Positions 24,270 through 33,438 of a DNA stretch of 64,000 bases are shown piece by piece (position 1 is the stretch's first letter; each line of letters starts with the position of its first letter). The notes below the pieces were generated by a model. That model was not told the DNA's origin and ran no database searches. It saw only the letters and a program-made list of their open reading frames with translations. Position numbers and translations under genes: made by a program. This DNA comes from Oncomelania hupensis (Eukaryota; Mollusca; Gastropoda; Littorinimorpha; Pomatiopsidae). The stretch spans positions 12,148,530-12,212,529 of the forward strand of contig CM072522.1 of the NCBI GenBank assembly GCA_036898135.1, read 5' to 3'.

Positions 24270-24417
24270 AAAAATCCTCCTCCAAGGAACAGTGGAAGGA
24301 GGCAAGCAACAAAGAAAGAGCTGGACGGATGATGTCAAAACCTGGACGGCGCTGGACATGCCACACCTCCTCACAACAGCTGCAGAGAAAACTCTCCGCT
24401 GTTGTACTTAATAAAAT
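24270..24417 (+). pseudogene. LINE C-terminal fragment
   Basis: Reads ILLQGTVEGGKQQRKSW, TDDVKTWTALDM and TTAAEKTL. This resembles the RTE-family C-terminus (GTVQGGRRRGRPKK...WTGL...DRERW) but is clearly diverged from the local RTE copies. Only about 45 codons remain. Confidence 0.55.
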
Positions 24418-24660
24418 GCATAGCACTTCCGTGGTGTGTTAAATGGGATATTATTTGTACTCAGCATGTACTCAGGATAAGCACCATACCCCATGTCACA
24501 AAGTGCATCACGTGTTTTTTTGTTTTATTCTCGCGGCAAAGTTAGAGTGAGTGAAAATTGTGCTGTATTAATGTTGACTGCAATCTGAGTGGTTCTTGAT
24601 TAGCGAACTATTTTTTGTAAGGGATTAATTTGGGTGTGATGAGTGATTAATATAATATAT

Positions 24661-24808
24661 AACCGAAAGGTCACTGGTTCGAATCCCGGATTGGCCAACG
24701 TGTGACCATTTTATTTTCCCCTTACCATCAACTGGCTCGCTGGTGTCAGAATAAATTGGACCAGTAGTCACCTATATGCTACGGTGTCGTGTGACTATAA
24801 TCTACAAA
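24661..24808 (+). mobile_element. tRNA-derived SINE, copy 2 (5'-truncated)
   Basis: Starts within the tRNA head (ACCGAAAGGTCACTGGTTCG) and continues through the body to ATAATCTACAAACC, matching 5214-5414. The A box is missing. Confidence 0.8.
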
Positions 24809-24819
24809 CCAACGGGGAG

Positions 24820-25800
24820 ATTGCTTTCTCTCTCTGTGTGATTGTGATGAGTGATAGGAGTGTGGTTGAATTATAGGATAGGTTTAGTGGTGGCTGGATG
24901 ACGATTGTGAAAAAGAGTGAATGATTTGGAACTTGGGTTAGAGAATAATATTGTGTTAGAAAGGATTCAAAATACAAGGTAAAGTGGTATTAGTGTTGTT
25001 CATTTGAAAACTATTTATAATTTTCATATGTTTGACTTTTGAAGAATTATTTGAACTATTCTGAATTATATTATTTGATAGACATTATTTTGCTTGAGAT
25101 TTACTTTTGTGATTGATTTACTTCGGTTGAAGATAACATTTTGAAATTTTACTGTATTCATTTTTAAAATGTATGTATGAAAGAGAGAGCCTAGAAAATA
25201 AATAAGAAAAACATATTCTTGTTTTCAAGAATTTCTTATTTCTAAATGTTGAATTTCTCTCACTGCACTTGTGTGAACGATGAAGTAAATAATTTGTGTG
25301 CGTGTACGCATGAACTGGAAGTAATTAAGAACTATTAGCAAACGCTTGAGAAGTTTGCCAGGGAGATTCTGATATTAGAATAGATGCGGATATAGGAAAT
25401 CACGCACGGATTCCATGACACCCCACAATGGTGTGTGTAACCAAAACTTTTTTTGGTCCACAATATACAATGATAATGTGTGTGCATAACATCCGAGAAA
25501 GATCAGATGAATTAAGCATCAAAGGCCATGTACCTATCAAAGCGTCAAATATGTGTGGTATTTGGGTGTTGACTCGTTAGACTTTTTTTTTATTATTCTC
25601 TCAGAAAACTGGACGGACAGAAACAATAATGAACAATCAGGAAAACATTGTCAAGGAATAGATTTTTTTTTCAACAAAGAACAAAAGAAGTGATCATAGA
25701 TGGAAATAAAATTGTAGCAGAATAGGAAGAAGAACACAAAATTAAGAAAATCTAACAATAATATAATCAAACAAGCGGAAATCAAGTTTTTAAAATATCC
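24820..25800. other. AT-rich non-coding sequence
   Basis: No gene or clear repeat seen. The minus-strand hexamer AATAAA at 25809-25804 is a candidate poly(A) signal for the host gene whose stop codon is at 26264. Confidence 0.4.
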
Positions 25801-25819
25801 AAATTTATTTGGAAATGTA

Positions 25820-26228
25820 TGCATTTCCTTACACGCACAACATAGAAACTCAAACTAAATATGCAGTTCCCTACACACCATGGAAACTCAAAACTGTAAG
25901 ATAAATAATATAGGCAGTACAACATAAACAATCAAATTCTACGATAAATATAGGCAGTTATCTACACAACATAGAAACTCAAACTGTAAGATAAATATAT
26001 GCAGTTCCCTACACAACATAGAAACTCAAACTGTAAGATAAATAATTTATAGGCAGTACAACATAAACACTCATATTCTACGATAAATATAGGCAGTTAT
26101 CTACACAACATAGAAACTCAAACTGTAAGATAAATATATGCAGTTCCCTACACAACATAGAAACTCAAACTGTAGTGTAAGATAAATATAGGCAGTTCCC
26201 TACATGCACAACATAGAAACTCAAATTC
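25820..26228. repeat. Minisatellite with ~139-bp higher-order unit
   Basis: Sub-units of about 45-50 bp (GCAGTTCCCTACACAACATA, GAAACTCAAACTGTAAGATA) alternate with a variant (GGCAGTACAACATAAACA). The variant starts at 25913 and again at 26052, so a three-part unit repeats about every 139 bp. It would lie in the 3' untranslated region of the host gene. Confidence 0.85.
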
Positions 26229-26263
26229 TAATCTTTCTACAGATTATTCACTCTTGTGACTGT

Positions 26264-26397
26264 TCACAGAAAACGTTCTGTTCTGTTCTGCATCAGGCGT
26301 CGTCTTTTTGCCCTCTCATTCATGACTTTGTTGCGGACGGACACCCAGGAATAGGCCAAATTGTTGACCTTCAGAAATCTTTCAACTTCAGTTCTTC
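26264..26397 (-). CDS. Host gene, last coding exon (stop codon)
   Basis: The acceptor TTCATGCACAG precedes 26397 on the minus strand. The frame, entered with two bases completing a Gly codon, reads 43 residues then TGA (26266-26264). It contains EVERFLKVNNLAYSWVSVRN and a basic tail (NERAKRRRLMQNR). Phase matches the preceding exon exactly (one base plus two). The Trp and the FL/VRNKV pattern suggest a helical, possibly nucleic-acid-binding, C-terminal domain. I recognise similar W..F..P..W..V patterns in uncharacterised proteins of marine invertebrates and fish from general knowledge, but cannot name a family. Confidence 0.65.
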
Positions 26398-26703
26398 CTG
26401 TGCATGAATACAAAGTACATATTACACGTCAATTACTTGCATTAAAACAGTTATTCCTGAACAGTAAGTCACTACAAACAAAAACTAGGCTCCTAGACTT
26501 TAGAGCCTTTAAAAACGTGACATGCCCTGCGCTCCCTCCTAAATTTGAGGACTTCTGTGCATCTTCTTTTATAGCCAAGATTGGCTAATACAATCACTGG
26601 TTCAATAGCCAAGATTGGTTACTGCAATATACCGAACCAAAACCAGGGCTGAGTTGGGAAAATACTCACAGAAACTCTTTACCCATAAATTGCTGTTCTA
26701 TAC

Positions 26704-27108
26704 GGTGGTGGCTGTTATGGAGGGAACTCGTACAGGTCTATTTTTAGAATGACGTCGCCTATTTTAGAATGACGTCACCTGAAATAATTGGCCTATAAGA
26801 TGTGTATATATTTTGTTTCACAAACATAATTATCGTTGGAGGACTTTTAACTCAGTTGGTTAGATCGTCGTGCTAATAACGCAAAAAGGGTGGGTTCGAT
26901 CTCGATTTTTTTTTAAAATTATTTTAAATTTAATGTTTATTTTACAGTTTTTCCTTTCTCTTTCCACATTCTGTGTCTCTCACTGGATGGGTAAGGAGTA
27001 AGGGTTAGGGTTATTATGAAAGCAAAACAATTATCCCGTGACCTCAGGTGACGTCAGTCTAAAAATAGACATGTAGGCCTACGAGTTCCCTCCATAATAG
27101 CCTTCAAC
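26704..27108. mobile_element. MITE with ~85-bp TIRs and 9-bp TSD (Mutator-like), carrying a tRNA-Ile-like sequence
   Basis: The arms contain TTATGGAGGGAACTCGTA, GTCTATTTTTAGA and TGACGTCACCTGA, inverted at the two ends. The exact 9-bp repeat GTTCTATAC flanks it at 26695-26703 and 27109-27117, a duplication length typical of Mutator-like elements. Each arm has one perfect CRE word (TGACGTCA). The centre holds a tRNA-Ile-like sequence. It lies in the last intron of the host gene. Confidence 0.8.
26839..26910 (+). pseudogene. tRNA-Ile(AAT)-like pseudogene
   Basis: An A-box-like TAACTCAGTTGGTTAGA, an anticodon arm CGTCGTGCTAATAACGC with AAT in anticodon position, and a B box GGTTCGATC. The acceptor stem does not pair and the 3' end runs into T9 (a Pol III-type terminator), so it is a pseudogene or SINE head rather than a working tRNA. 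Confidence 0.6.
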
Positions 27109-27722
27109 GTTCTATACAACCATTTTAAATGGATGCCAAACTTAGCTGACCGTCTGCAGCTTGTCACTATTAGAAACATATCTGGACCATTATAGAAAAT
27201 AAAACAAACATTAATAATTTTATATTTATGTTCACTCCTCACCAAATTTCATTCTGCCATTAGAAAACGCAGCTTTGACTGGTTTTGTCTGACAAGTTAA
27301 AGAAATAAGTTGAACCACACTGGTAGCATTGCTTTATAACAAACAAAACATCTTGACAGACTGTGCAGAGGAAAACCTTGGTTAATGATATGCCGAGGTG
27401 AGCACATAGCAATGACCTGTCAATCCACAATGGCTCTAGCTTAGTGGTCAAGCTGAAATCTAAACGTAATAAACAAGAGACTTGCTATAAAATGGTAATC
27501 ATAGGGTTTTTCAAACGATGCTTTCAAGTTCAACATGGCTGTAAAATGACTGACTAATGTGACTTGCAGAAAAGAATGCTTAATAATAAAATAGTGACTT
27601 GTAGAAAAGAATGCTTAATAATGTCTCAGTGCATTATTTATTTATTTCCTCTGCCAAAGTTTTAAAAGTACAATGCAATATATTGTTGGATGGCCCCCTT
27701 TAACACTGCTAAAGATACTAAC

Positions 27723-27818
27723 CTGGGATGCTCCTTGAACAGGTTCCTTTAATTATATCCCCGAAAAAGGTCGCAACCAAAGCTTGATCATGGGTGTTCC
27801 ATCTTGTGTAATTCGGAG
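27723..27818 (-). CDS. Host gene, penultimate coding exon
   Basis: The acceptor TTGTTTTTCAG precedes 27818, and the donor CCCAG|GTTAGT follows 27723. The 96-bp exon is open only in the frame set by its neighbours: PNYTRWNTHDQALVATFFGD, then IIKGTCSRSIP, starting with the two bases that complete an Ala codon and ending in one base of Gly. The other two frames stop. The W..HDQALVATFF..II pattern begins the helical C-terminal region that continues in the last exon. Hydrophobic spacing suggests an alpha-helical fold; function is inferred only. Confidence 0.65.
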
Positions 27819-27948
27819 CTGAAAAACAATTCAAAATATATCACATTATACTGATTATAGCTAACAACTTGAAAGGCAAAACCAATGACATACATATTAT
27901 GCAGAAATCCAGCCAGCACACAGTCTTAAAACAAGCTAATCCCAAAGC

Positions 27949-28080
27949 CTATTCCAAGGAAGCTTTGCGGCATCCAAGCTTGGTTTGAGCTTGGCAGCCA
28001 CAATCTTCATTAGGACAGGTTTGTCGCAAGACAGTGTGTCTCCCAGCTTCTATCCCCACATTTTCCTGTTGAAGGACAGA
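27949..28080 (-). other. Possible alternative exon, Cys-rich
   Basis: After a good acceptor (CTGTCCTTCAACAG) the minus strand reads 37 codons including TCPNEDCGCQAQTKLGCRK and a stop. It lies in the intron between two host exons. Spliced from the upstream exon in phase, it would read a different frame to an early stop. Probably chance, or an alternative terminal exon. Confidence 0.2.
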
Positions 28081-28231
28081 CTGATTAAAATCATGTAAAA
28101 AGTGCCTTCTGCTTAGTGCAAATTTGTGTTTTACCTTGTGCCATTTAGGGCGTTTAGTGATCATTAGCCCCCCCCCTCCTCCCCCACCCCAGGTCGGATT
28201 AGGGTAACCCGATGGACCCTACAACTTCCGG

Positions 28232-28405
28232 CAGGGATAGCTTAGTTGTCAGAGCGCACGACTTGTGTGAGTGCGTCATGGGCGACGTGGGTTCGAATCC
28301 TGACTTCAGCAAACTAGTTTGTGATTGCTGGATATTACGGGCCAGCGCCTTGAGAAGCTCTTTGAGCTTGTAAGTGCGCTATATAAGAGAAATCTCTTTT
28401 TTTTT
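28232..28405 (+). mobile_element. tRNA-derived SINE, second family
   Basis: The head has A-box-like TAGCTTAGTTGTCAGAGC and a B box GGTTCGAATCC (28290-28300). The body ends GTAAGTGCGCTATATAAGAG, then poly-T. It differs from the 5214 family. It lies in a host-gene intron. Confidence 0.65.
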
Positions 28406-28506
28406 CTTTTAAAATTTTCTTATTAAAAACTAAAACCCAGTCACATTTTGCGCCATTCTAAGACTAAATGTAAGTAAACAGTAAAATAAAATACAAATTA
28501 ACCGAC

Positions 28507-29195
28507 TGTTACACTCTGTTCGATGTTGGAGTTTCCTATCAGTAGTGGATTCAGCCCCAATGCTGAAGTACTGATGAGTGTAGCTCAGATTCGTTTATTC
28601 ACGCAACCCGCTCAAACAGCATACAAGTCACAAAGTCGACGTATGAAGTTTTCCACTTTTATTCAGCACACATCAACAACTGCATACAATCGCTCAATCG
28701 CCTTTCCACTCTCAAATTTACTTTCCAACTCACTATCAACAACAATCAACAACTTTACTATCTCCACTTTTTTAACAGTGCGGCGCTTATATAGTCTCTA
28801 CATACACGGGAAAAATCGAGAATAATCTACATAAAACACCACAACCAATCAAAATTAATTTCATCATCACGTGACTCACGTCATACAACCTCATTTGGAA
28901 TGGAAGCTTCCATGGTAACCAACAGAATAATCCACACGCTTCGATCGATAGTAAACAACCGACTCGAGAACGTTCTCAAACAATATCGAGCAACTAAAAA
29001 CATCAACGTTACACAAAGCTTCTTCTAATAACAACGCAAAATCAAATCAAAGATAAATACACTCTATTACTGCATGCGTTGCAAAATAAAACGAACAGAT
29101 CTATCGCGCGCGTCACACACAAGCCTACCATTGCACGCGCTTCACACATATCATCGTGCGCATTTCATACGCACCATTCGCGTTTCAACGTAACA
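28507..29195 (-). repeat. 3' LTR (689 bp)
   Basis: Ends are TGTTAC...GTAACA. On the minus strand a TATA box ACTATATAAG lies at about 28795-28787 and AATAAA poly(A) signals near 28599-28594, giving a plausible U3-R-U5 order. It appears identical to the 5' LTR. Confidence 0.9.
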
Positions 29196-29331
29196 TAACC
29201 CCCCACTCAAGAAGAAATTTACCTAATTTCTTTCAACAACGTTGAAACGTAATGCACAAACAAAATCAGAAATTAAAACTTATTTCAGTCTTTCTGGATA
29301 CTGTCATTGTGCTCAGCTCATTCACACAGAG

Positions 29332-32300
29332 TCAATGTTCTTCCATCCGCAAGTCTATCTGGATATTGTCAATGTTCACATTTATATACACAGTCAATGT
29401 TTTTTTCATCCGCAAGGAAACGACGCCCTCGTCAGTTGCGGTCGTCATCGGCCCAGGGTCAAAGACGATAATCACGTGGGCTTCCCTGGAATCAGTGCGT
29501 CCTCCGTTGTCTCCTTCTTCCATCGGATGTCCGACGCAGTCGACGTTGTCAGCTCCCAGGATGCATTTGCTGGGTCTCACGGTCAGGTTGGCTTCTGCGA
29601 GACGGTGGAACAGCTCCCTCAAGGTCAGCAGATGCTCCTTCCAGGTCTGGGTGTGGACTTCATGTTCGACCCACGTCGTAGAGCGTGTGACATCACTGAA
29701 GCTATGGGGTAATTCGCCCATAAGGTCCTTGAGATCCATCTTTTGACCTTCCGTCAAGCTTGGTCCTAGCTTAACATCATCGATGCTTTCTTTGCTGTGG
29801 AAGTCTCCCAGTTCCAACAGTTCTTCGCTGTCAAAGCTGTCGTCGGTCACAGCTGCTGTGGCTGCGTGCACAGTCTCTGATGGCCTTTCCACGTACAGCT
29901 TAAGGAGGTTGGCGTGGTATATCTTGGAATGCTGGCCGACCTTCACCTTGTAGTCGTTGATTCCCACCACGGTCTCCACTTCGTACGGGCCTTTCCACTG
30001 CATCAGCAACTTATTATGATCAGTAGGTAGCAGCACCAGCACTTTGTTGCCAGGTTTGAACTTCCTGTTCACAGCCCTACGATCGTAGTAGTGCTTTCCA
30101 CATTCTTGGGACTTCTTCAGGTTTTCTCTGGCTATCTCGAGAGTCTGCTCCAGCTTCTCCCGTAGCTCAAACACGTACTGGTAGCTGTTCTTCACCTCTG
30201 GGGGGTCTACTTCTTTCGTCCACAGTTCTTTCAGGATGTACATTGGCCCTCGGATGGTTCTTCCGTACAACAGCTCGAACGGAGAAAAGCCGGTGGACTC
30301 CTGCGGTACTTCTCTGTAGGCGAAAAGTAGGGCGTTGATGTAGCGATGCCATTGTCTGGGCTGCTCGCTGCACAGTTTCTTCAGGGTGGACTTCAGCGTA
30401 GCATTGAACTTTTCGACGAGCCCGTTGCACATCGGATGGTAGGGTGTCGTAGTCAAATGCCGGATGCTCAGCAGTCTGTTGACCTCCTTCATGCAGTCAG
30501 AGACGAACTGCGTCCCGAGGTCTGTCAGAATTTCTTCAGGCACTCCAAGTCTACTGAACATGTCCACTAGTGCCTCTGCTACAGTTTCAGTGTCAATCTT
30601 CTTCAGTGGCACTGCTTCTGGGTACCGGGTCGCATAGTCCACTAAAGTCAGTACCCACCGATGACCTTCTTCACTCGGAGGTCTTATTTCGCCGATTAAG
30701 TCTAAGGCCACCCTCTTGAAAGGTCGGTCGATCAAAGGCATCCTCTGCATAGGTACTTTAGGAACCCTTCCTCGAGGTATGGTCTTCTGGCAAATGTCAC
30801 ATGATCGGCAGAAACGGCTGACGTCCGCATGAAGTCCTGGCCAGTAGAACACCGCCTGGATTCTGTCTGACGTCTTCCTGATGCCTAGGTGACCTCCCAT
30901 GATGGAGTCATGTGCTACTTCCATCACTTGGCGCCTTAGGGGTAATGGTACCAAGACTTGACGTAGTGGTTTCCCTCCGTTGACCCTCGGGTGCTGGAAG
31001 ATTCGGTACAGGATCTTGGCCTTCACCTCAAAATAGACCGTGCCACTGCCTTTGGTCACGTGGTCTTGGCGGTTCCTGTACTTGTTTAAAGTGCTATCAG
31101 CTTCCTGGAGCTGGATCAGCTTATCTCTGTCCACGATGGCAGCTTTAGAGTTGTCGGCGACCTTCAGTGGCGTAGACGTCTTGTCTCTCTTGGCCTGGGC
31201 CCTGGTAGTAACAGCACCGACGATCTCTGGTCGGCAGGGCTGAGCCGGAGTAGCCACATTGTCCCGTAGCAGCTCTGTAAGGTCTCCATCGGGAAATGGC
31301 AATGGATCCTCCACAACTTCGACGCGTTGGGTTGAGGCAGGACTCCACTCTGGATCGGGGTCGTCGGGTCGTCTCGCGCCGTCGATATTCCCGATCATCA
31401 AATCATACAGCGGCTTCTTCAGGCAAACCGCTTCGACTTCGCCTATGTAGAAAGGGGTGTTGACATGAATCTTCGCAACTGGCGCTTTCAAACATTTGCT
31501 GTCGGCCATGAGTGTCCATTTAGAATCGCCAGTGAATTGTTCTTTAGCGATTAGGTCTTCTCTGACGATGACCCCACTGCAGCCAGAGTCTCTTAAGACA
31601 GTCACTACATGATTTCCGACGCGTCCCTTTGAAACAGGCATGTTCTGGACGGTCACAGCTGCGCTGGCGACGACGGGGATGGATTTTCCGTTGGCAAGGA
31701 GAAGTTGGCCATCGGTCATGCACTCTTGCACGTCCGCAGGGGTAGCTGTGCGCTCGGTCTCACTCGGAAGAATGACGCTCCCGCCGCACACCTGATGGTC
31801 AGATCTACTGGTTTGCCGTTGATTGGAGAACCGCCTCTGCCGGTTGCCCACCGCTACATTGTCCGTACTGCCCCGCTGTCCGCTACTTTTGTTTTGAGGA
31901 CAGTTAGCCGCTCTGTGGTCTGTAGCGTTGCAGGTGAAACAGCCTCTTGAATGCCCTCCCCTGGGAGGATGCGTGGAGTCAGTGTGTCTCTGGCTCCCCT
32001 GGATCTGGTTCCCATGGCTTCCAGTCTTCTGAAAATGTTTCGTCGCGCTGGGTGGCCCCAACGTTTCCTCATGAGCGATGAGATATCTTTCAGCAGCCTC
32101 AGCAACGTCTTTTAGCGTCTGCAACTTTTGTATTTCCAAGTGGATCGCGAGGTCCTTAGGGCAGGCGTTGAGTAATTGTTCCCTCACGATCAGCTCATGG
32201 AGACTCTCGTAAGTCTTCCCTTTGCCTGATAATTCCACCCACTTGTGTAGATATGATGACAGGCGCTCCACAAATTGTTTTGGTGTCTCGTCTGACAAAG

Positions 32301-32922
32301 GCCGGCATTCACGAAAGCGTTGACGGTAGCCCTTCTCTGTAAAGTTGTAGCACTGCAATAGGGCCGCTTTCAAAACGTCGTAGTCTTTGGCGTCATTATT
32401 CGACAGTCTACTGTAGACATCGAGCGCCTTTCCCGTCAGTAGTGCGCTGAGTATGATCGCCCAGTCTTGACGTTGCCATTTAGCGCTTTCGGCGAACCTT
32501 TCGAACCTCGCCAGATAGCTGTCGATCTGGTCCTTTTCGTCGACGAACACTGGCAATTTTGGAGCCTTGAAGTCACTGATAACTTGTGGCGCGCGCTGCT
32601 GTTGTTGGATGCGCGCCATTTCTAACTGGAATTGACGCTCAGCCTCTAATCGTCTCTCTTCCATCTCGTCACGTCGACGCTTTTCTTCTCTTTCTTCTCG
32701 GCGACGCTGCTCTTCTCTCTCTTGACGTTGCTGTTCAATTTCTAGACGCTTCTGTTCTAATTCTATTTCTTTTTCTAGACGCTTCTCTTCCAATTCTCTT
32801 TCTTCGCGCCTTCGCTGTTCTTCTCTTTCTTCACGCAATATTCTCTCCTGGCATTTGACGTACTCCGTCAGCTGTTTGCCTTTTAGATTTAGTTCAACCC
32901 CTTTCTGCCAGAAGTCAGCCAT
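29332..32922 (-). CDS. gag-pol: Gag-protease-integrase polyprotein with truncated RT (1196 aa)
   Basis: Start chosen at the first ATG (MADFWQKG, AAGATGG context); the frame is open further upstream without an ATG. Domains: charged coiled coil (25-105), Gag capsid-like region (120-285), CCHC zinc knuckle CFTCNATDHRAANC (328-341), aspartic protease with LRDSGCSG (Asp445, variant of DTGA), a TTRAQAK linker, integrase HHCC finger (His671, His678, Cys708, Cys711), DDE core Asp741, Asp801, Glu837 with 35-residue spacing, and a KGPY module near 977-980. After this come an RT N-terminal linker (1045-1091), fused directly to an RT thumb segment (EHLLTLRELFHRL...VRPSKC, to about 1132), then an unrelated tail. 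The RT catalytic FADD/YxDD box and RNase H are absent. The frame stays open, so Gag, PR and IN could still be made, but the element cannot copy itself unaided. Confidence 0.85.
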   Translation of the reverse strand: MADFWQKGVELNLKGKQLTEYVKCQERILREEREEQRRREERELEEKRLEKEIELEQKRLEIEQQRQEREEQRRREEREEKRRRDEMEERRLEAERQFQLEMARIQQQQRAPQVISDFKAPKLPVFVDEKDQIDSYLARFERFAESAKWQRQDWAIILSALLTGKALDVYSRLSNNDAKDYDVLKAALLQCYNFTEKGYRQRFRECRPLSDETPKQFVERLSSYLHKWVELSGKGKTYESLHELIVREQLLNACPKDLAIHLEIQKLQTLKDVAEAAERYLIAHEETLGPPSATKHFQKTGSHGNQIQGSQRHTDSTHPPRGGHSRGCFTCNATDHRAANCPQNKSSGQRGSTDNVAVGNRQRRFSNQRQTSRSDHQVCGGSVILPSETERTATPADVQECMTDGQLLLANGKSIPVVASAAVTVQNMPVSKGRVGNHVVTVLRDSGCSGVIVREDLIAKEQFTGDSKWTLMADSKCLKAPVAKIHVNTPFYIGEVEAVCLKKPLYDLMIGNIDGARRPDDPDPEWSPASTQRVEVVEDPLPFPDGDLTELLRDNVATPAQPCRPEIVGAVTTRAQAKRDKTSTPLKVADNSKAAIVDRDKLIQLQEADSTLNKYRNRQDHVTKGSGTVYFEVKAKILYRIFQHPRVNGGKPLRQVLVPLPLRRQVMEVAHDSIMGGHLGIRKTSDRIQAVFYWPGLHADVSRFCRSCDICQKTIPRGRVPKVPMQRMPLIDRPFKRVALDLIGEIRPPSEEGHRWVLTLVDYATRYPEAVPLKKIDTETVAEALVDMFSRLGVPEEILTDLGTQFVSDCMKEVNRLLSIRHLTTTPYHPMCNGLVEKFNATLKSTLKKLCSEQPRQWHRYINALLFAYREVPQESTGFSPFELLYGRTIRGPMYILKELWTKEVDPPEVKNSYQYVFELREKLEQTLEIARENLKKSQECGKHYYDRRAVNRKFKPGNKVLVLLPTDHNKLLMQWKGPYEVETVVGINDYKVKVGQHSKIYHANLLKLYVERPSETVHAATAAVTDDSFDSEELLELGDFHSKESIDDVKLGPSLTEGQKMDLKDLMGELPHSFSDVTRSTTWVEHEVHTQTWKEHLLTLRELFHRLAEANLTVRPSKCILGADNVDCVGHPMEEGDNGGRTDSREAHVIIVFDPGPMTTATDEGVVSLRMKKTLTVYINVNIDNIQIDLRMEEH

Positions 32923-32930
32923 CTTGATGC

Positions 32931-32973
32931 TTCTGGAAAGTTCTTTTCTGGAAGGTTCTTTTCTGGAAAGTTC
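32931..32973. promoter_or_regulatory. Nine-pentamer heat-shock-element-like array in the leader
   Basis: TTC/GAA triplets occur at exact 5-bp steps (32931, 32936, 32941, 32946, 32951, 32956, 32961, 32966, 32971), formed by three 15-bp repeats of TTCTGGAAAGTTCTT. Each unit contains the nTTCnnGAAnnTTCn consensus of HSF binding. It lies just upstream of the gag ATG, far downstream of the 5' LTR TATA box. Function is untested. Confidence 0.4.
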
Positions 32974-32988
32974 TTGACTGTGCTGCAC

Positions 32989-33438
32989 CCTTCTAGACTG
33001 TTCTAGAACAGCACGCTTTCTGCAGTAGCGCTGATGCTTGCCACTAGTCGCTTTCGCTGACGCAGGCCCCGCTGTCCTCGTCGTATGCGACGCTGCACCA
33101 CGCTGGTGTTGATGTACACGCTCCTGTGCTGAAGTAGACGCGACGTCCGCTCGTCGCTCTCTCTAATACTGGCGATGTAGCTCCCAGACTGTCCCTCGAC
33201 GTAGTCCTGCGGCAGCCACGTAGTCCCGCTCTGTTGTTCGCTCACGAAGCAACTCTTCGGCGACTACACGCCCTTGCAGTCAACCCGAACCTATCGGTGA
33301 TGTAGTCCCAGTATGTTGGCCCCTCTCGACGCAACTCGTTGGCGGCTACCCTCGATGACTGCCTCTCGTAACGTTGACTCGCTTGTTGTAGCAGTTGAAC
33401 CCTTGGCTATGGCGTGAATCGCGGCTTGACCCCCAAAA
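32989..33438 (-). other. 5' leader of the LTR retrotransposon
   Basis: The untranslated leader between the 5' LTR and gag. Candidate primer-binding site TGGGGGTCAAGCC at 33435-33423, four bases from the LTR; the matching tRNA was not identified. An ~80-codon frame at 33003-33245 has no ATG start and is not called. Confidence 0.6.

Noticed and set aside
29242..29746. Plus-strand 156- and 164-codon frames
   Set aside because: Antisense shadows of the retrotransposon polyprotein and its 3' region. No independent features.
32923..32988. 22-residue N-terminal extension of the polyprotein
   Set aside because: The extension lacks an ATG. The first ATG (MADF) has a good context and gives a typical Gag start.
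33003..33245. 80-codon frame in the retrotransposon leader
   Set aside because: No ATG start, no recognised domain, and it stops before gag. Treated as untranslated leader.
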